The notes beneath the pieces are model-generated. The model was given only the letters and a program-made list of their open reading frames with translations. It made no database searches and was not told where the DNA came from. Below are positions 30,690-31,369 of a stretch of 31,369 nucleotides of DNA, piece by piece. Position numbers and translations under genes: made by a program. Within the stretch, counting starts at the first letter, position 1. The number at the start of each line of letters is the position of its first letter. The stretch comes from Flexicrinis sp001567485 (GTDB lineage Bacteria; Chloroflexota; Anaerolineae; Aggregatilineales; Phototrophicaceae), in the NCBI GenBank assembly GCA_030263635.1, contig SZPI01000050.1:1-31369 (forward strand). Reading direction: 5' to 3'.

Positions 30690-31369
30690 ATGACACTGCT
30701 CGCAGATCGCTACCAACTGGAAGCGACCCTTGGCGCTGGCGGCATGGGTATTGTTCATCGTGCCCATGACACGCTGACCGACCGCATCGTCGCCATCAAG
30801 CAGCTGCGAAGCGATCTCGCGCGCTTTCAGCCGGAGGTGTTCGAGCGATTCGCGCGGGAAGCCGAGGCCCTGCGTCAGCTCAACCACCCGAACATCGTTC
30901 AGGCGCTCGACACCTTTCAGCGCGACGGTGAGCACTACATCGTCATGGATTACGTGGCGGGAGACGACTTAGCCACCGCCTTGAAACACGAACCCAAGAT
31001 GCCGATCAGCCGCGCGGCGCGGATCGCCATCGAAATCGCCGACGCCCTGACCCGCGCTCACTACCTCGGCATCATCCACCGCGACCTGAAGCCGGCCAAC
31101 ATCCTCATCGCGCCGGATGGCAGCGCACGGCTGACTGATTTCGGCGTGGCGTATTTAGGTGAGCGCGATCGGGTGACACGCGGCGGAATCACCATCGGCA
31201 CACCTGATTATCTGCCGCCGGAGGTCTTCAACAACCAGCGCGGTGACGAGCGCGCGGACATCTGGGCGCTGGGCGTCATCCTATTCGAGATGATCGGAGG
31301 GCAGCACCCGTTCAGCGCCGAAAACCTGCCGAGCCTGATGCTCAACGTGCTGATCAATCCGCCGCCGGA
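30690..31369 (+). CDS. Serine/threonine kinase, PknK-like copy 3 (cut by window end)
   Basis: The first 226 residues of a third paralogue; no stop occurs before the window ends. A near-complete Hanks-type kinase domain is visible: LGAGGMGIVHRAHD, K37 in VAIKQL, EHYIVMDYV, HRDLKPANILI (H130, D132), D150 in LTDFGVAY and IWALGVILFEM. The activation segment ends in GTPDYLPPE where the other two have GTPxYMAPE. The N-terminus (ADRYQLEATLGAGGMGIVHRA) is closest to copy 1. Whether a STAND-TPR region follows cannot be seen, but the shared promoter and tandem position make it likely. AGG lies about 12 nt before the ATG, a weak ribosome binding site. Confidence 0.88.
   Translation, partial: MTLLADRYQLEATLGAGGMGIVHRAHDTLTDRIVAIKQLRSDLARFQPEVFERFAREAEALRQLNHPNIVQALDTFQRDGEHYIVMDYVAGDDLATALKHEPKMPISRAARIAIEIADALTRAHYLGIIHRDLKPANILIAPDGSARLTDFGVAYLGERDRVTRGGITIGTPDYLPPEVFNNQRGDERADIWALGVILFEMIGGQHPFSAENLPSLMLNVLINPPP

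Noticed and set aside
1..31369. CRISPR array, phage or insertion sequence
   Set aside because: No regularly spaced direct repeats, no transposase, integrase or phage structural genes were seen; the only repeated DNA is the short palindromic element and the kinase paralogues.

Overview
The window looks like a chromosomal segment from a GC-rich member of the Chloroflexota, probably Anaerolineae-like. Four things suggest this: a LysW-type lysine (alpha-aminoadipate) pathway, a UDP-sulfoquinovose synthase, very large kinase-STAND-TPR proteins of the PknK kind, and GC-rich intergenic palindromic repeats. This assignment is inferred from gene content; there is no rRNA or other phylogenetic marker in the window.

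Region 1 (1-6437): two copies of a GC-rich palindromic repeat, then a tight six-gene lysine operon lysZ-lysJ-lysK-lysS-lysT-lysU. Most junctions overlap by 4-14 nt. lysS, lysT and lysU make alpha-aminoadipate precursors from 2-oxoglutarate and acetyl-CoA. lysZ, lysJ and lysK act on the LysW-bound intermediates. lysW, lysX and lysY are not in the window. A third repeat copy has become the 3' end of lysS and the ribosome binding site of lysT. A terminator hairpin separates the operon from the convergent hppA.

Region 2 (6462-10943, minus strand): hppA, a K+-independent proton-pumping membrane pyrophosphatase with an unusual loop insertion, and a TIR-domain protein. The TIR protein carries an effector-associated-type N-terminus and a C-terminal segment that reads as a decayed, truncated NACHT NTPase.

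Region 3 (11123-16204, plus): a four-gene export operon, namely a Yip1-type membrane protein with a polyglycine loop, a MacB/LolD-type ABC ATPase, a secreted IPT/CARDB multidomain protein and a MacB/FtsX-type permease.

Region 4 (16223-22212): phoU (minus) with a degenerate second metal site; sqdB plus a GT8 glycosyltransferase (probable sulfolipid pair); a divergent GAF histidine kinase and NarL-type response regulator sharing one palindromic promoter region; a gene remnant; and uspA with a dyad over its probable -10.

Region 5 (22413-31369): a small conserved-looking protein, then about 230 bp holding two long imperfect stems and a Rho-independent-type terminator (candidate structured RNA), then three tandem paralogous serine/threonine kinase genes. 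The first two are complete kinase-STAND NTPase-TPR proteins of about 1240 residues overlapping by 8 nt. The third is cut by the window end. The first and third are preceded by nearly identical -10 elements. No tRNA, rRNA, CRISPR array or intact insertion sequence was seen.
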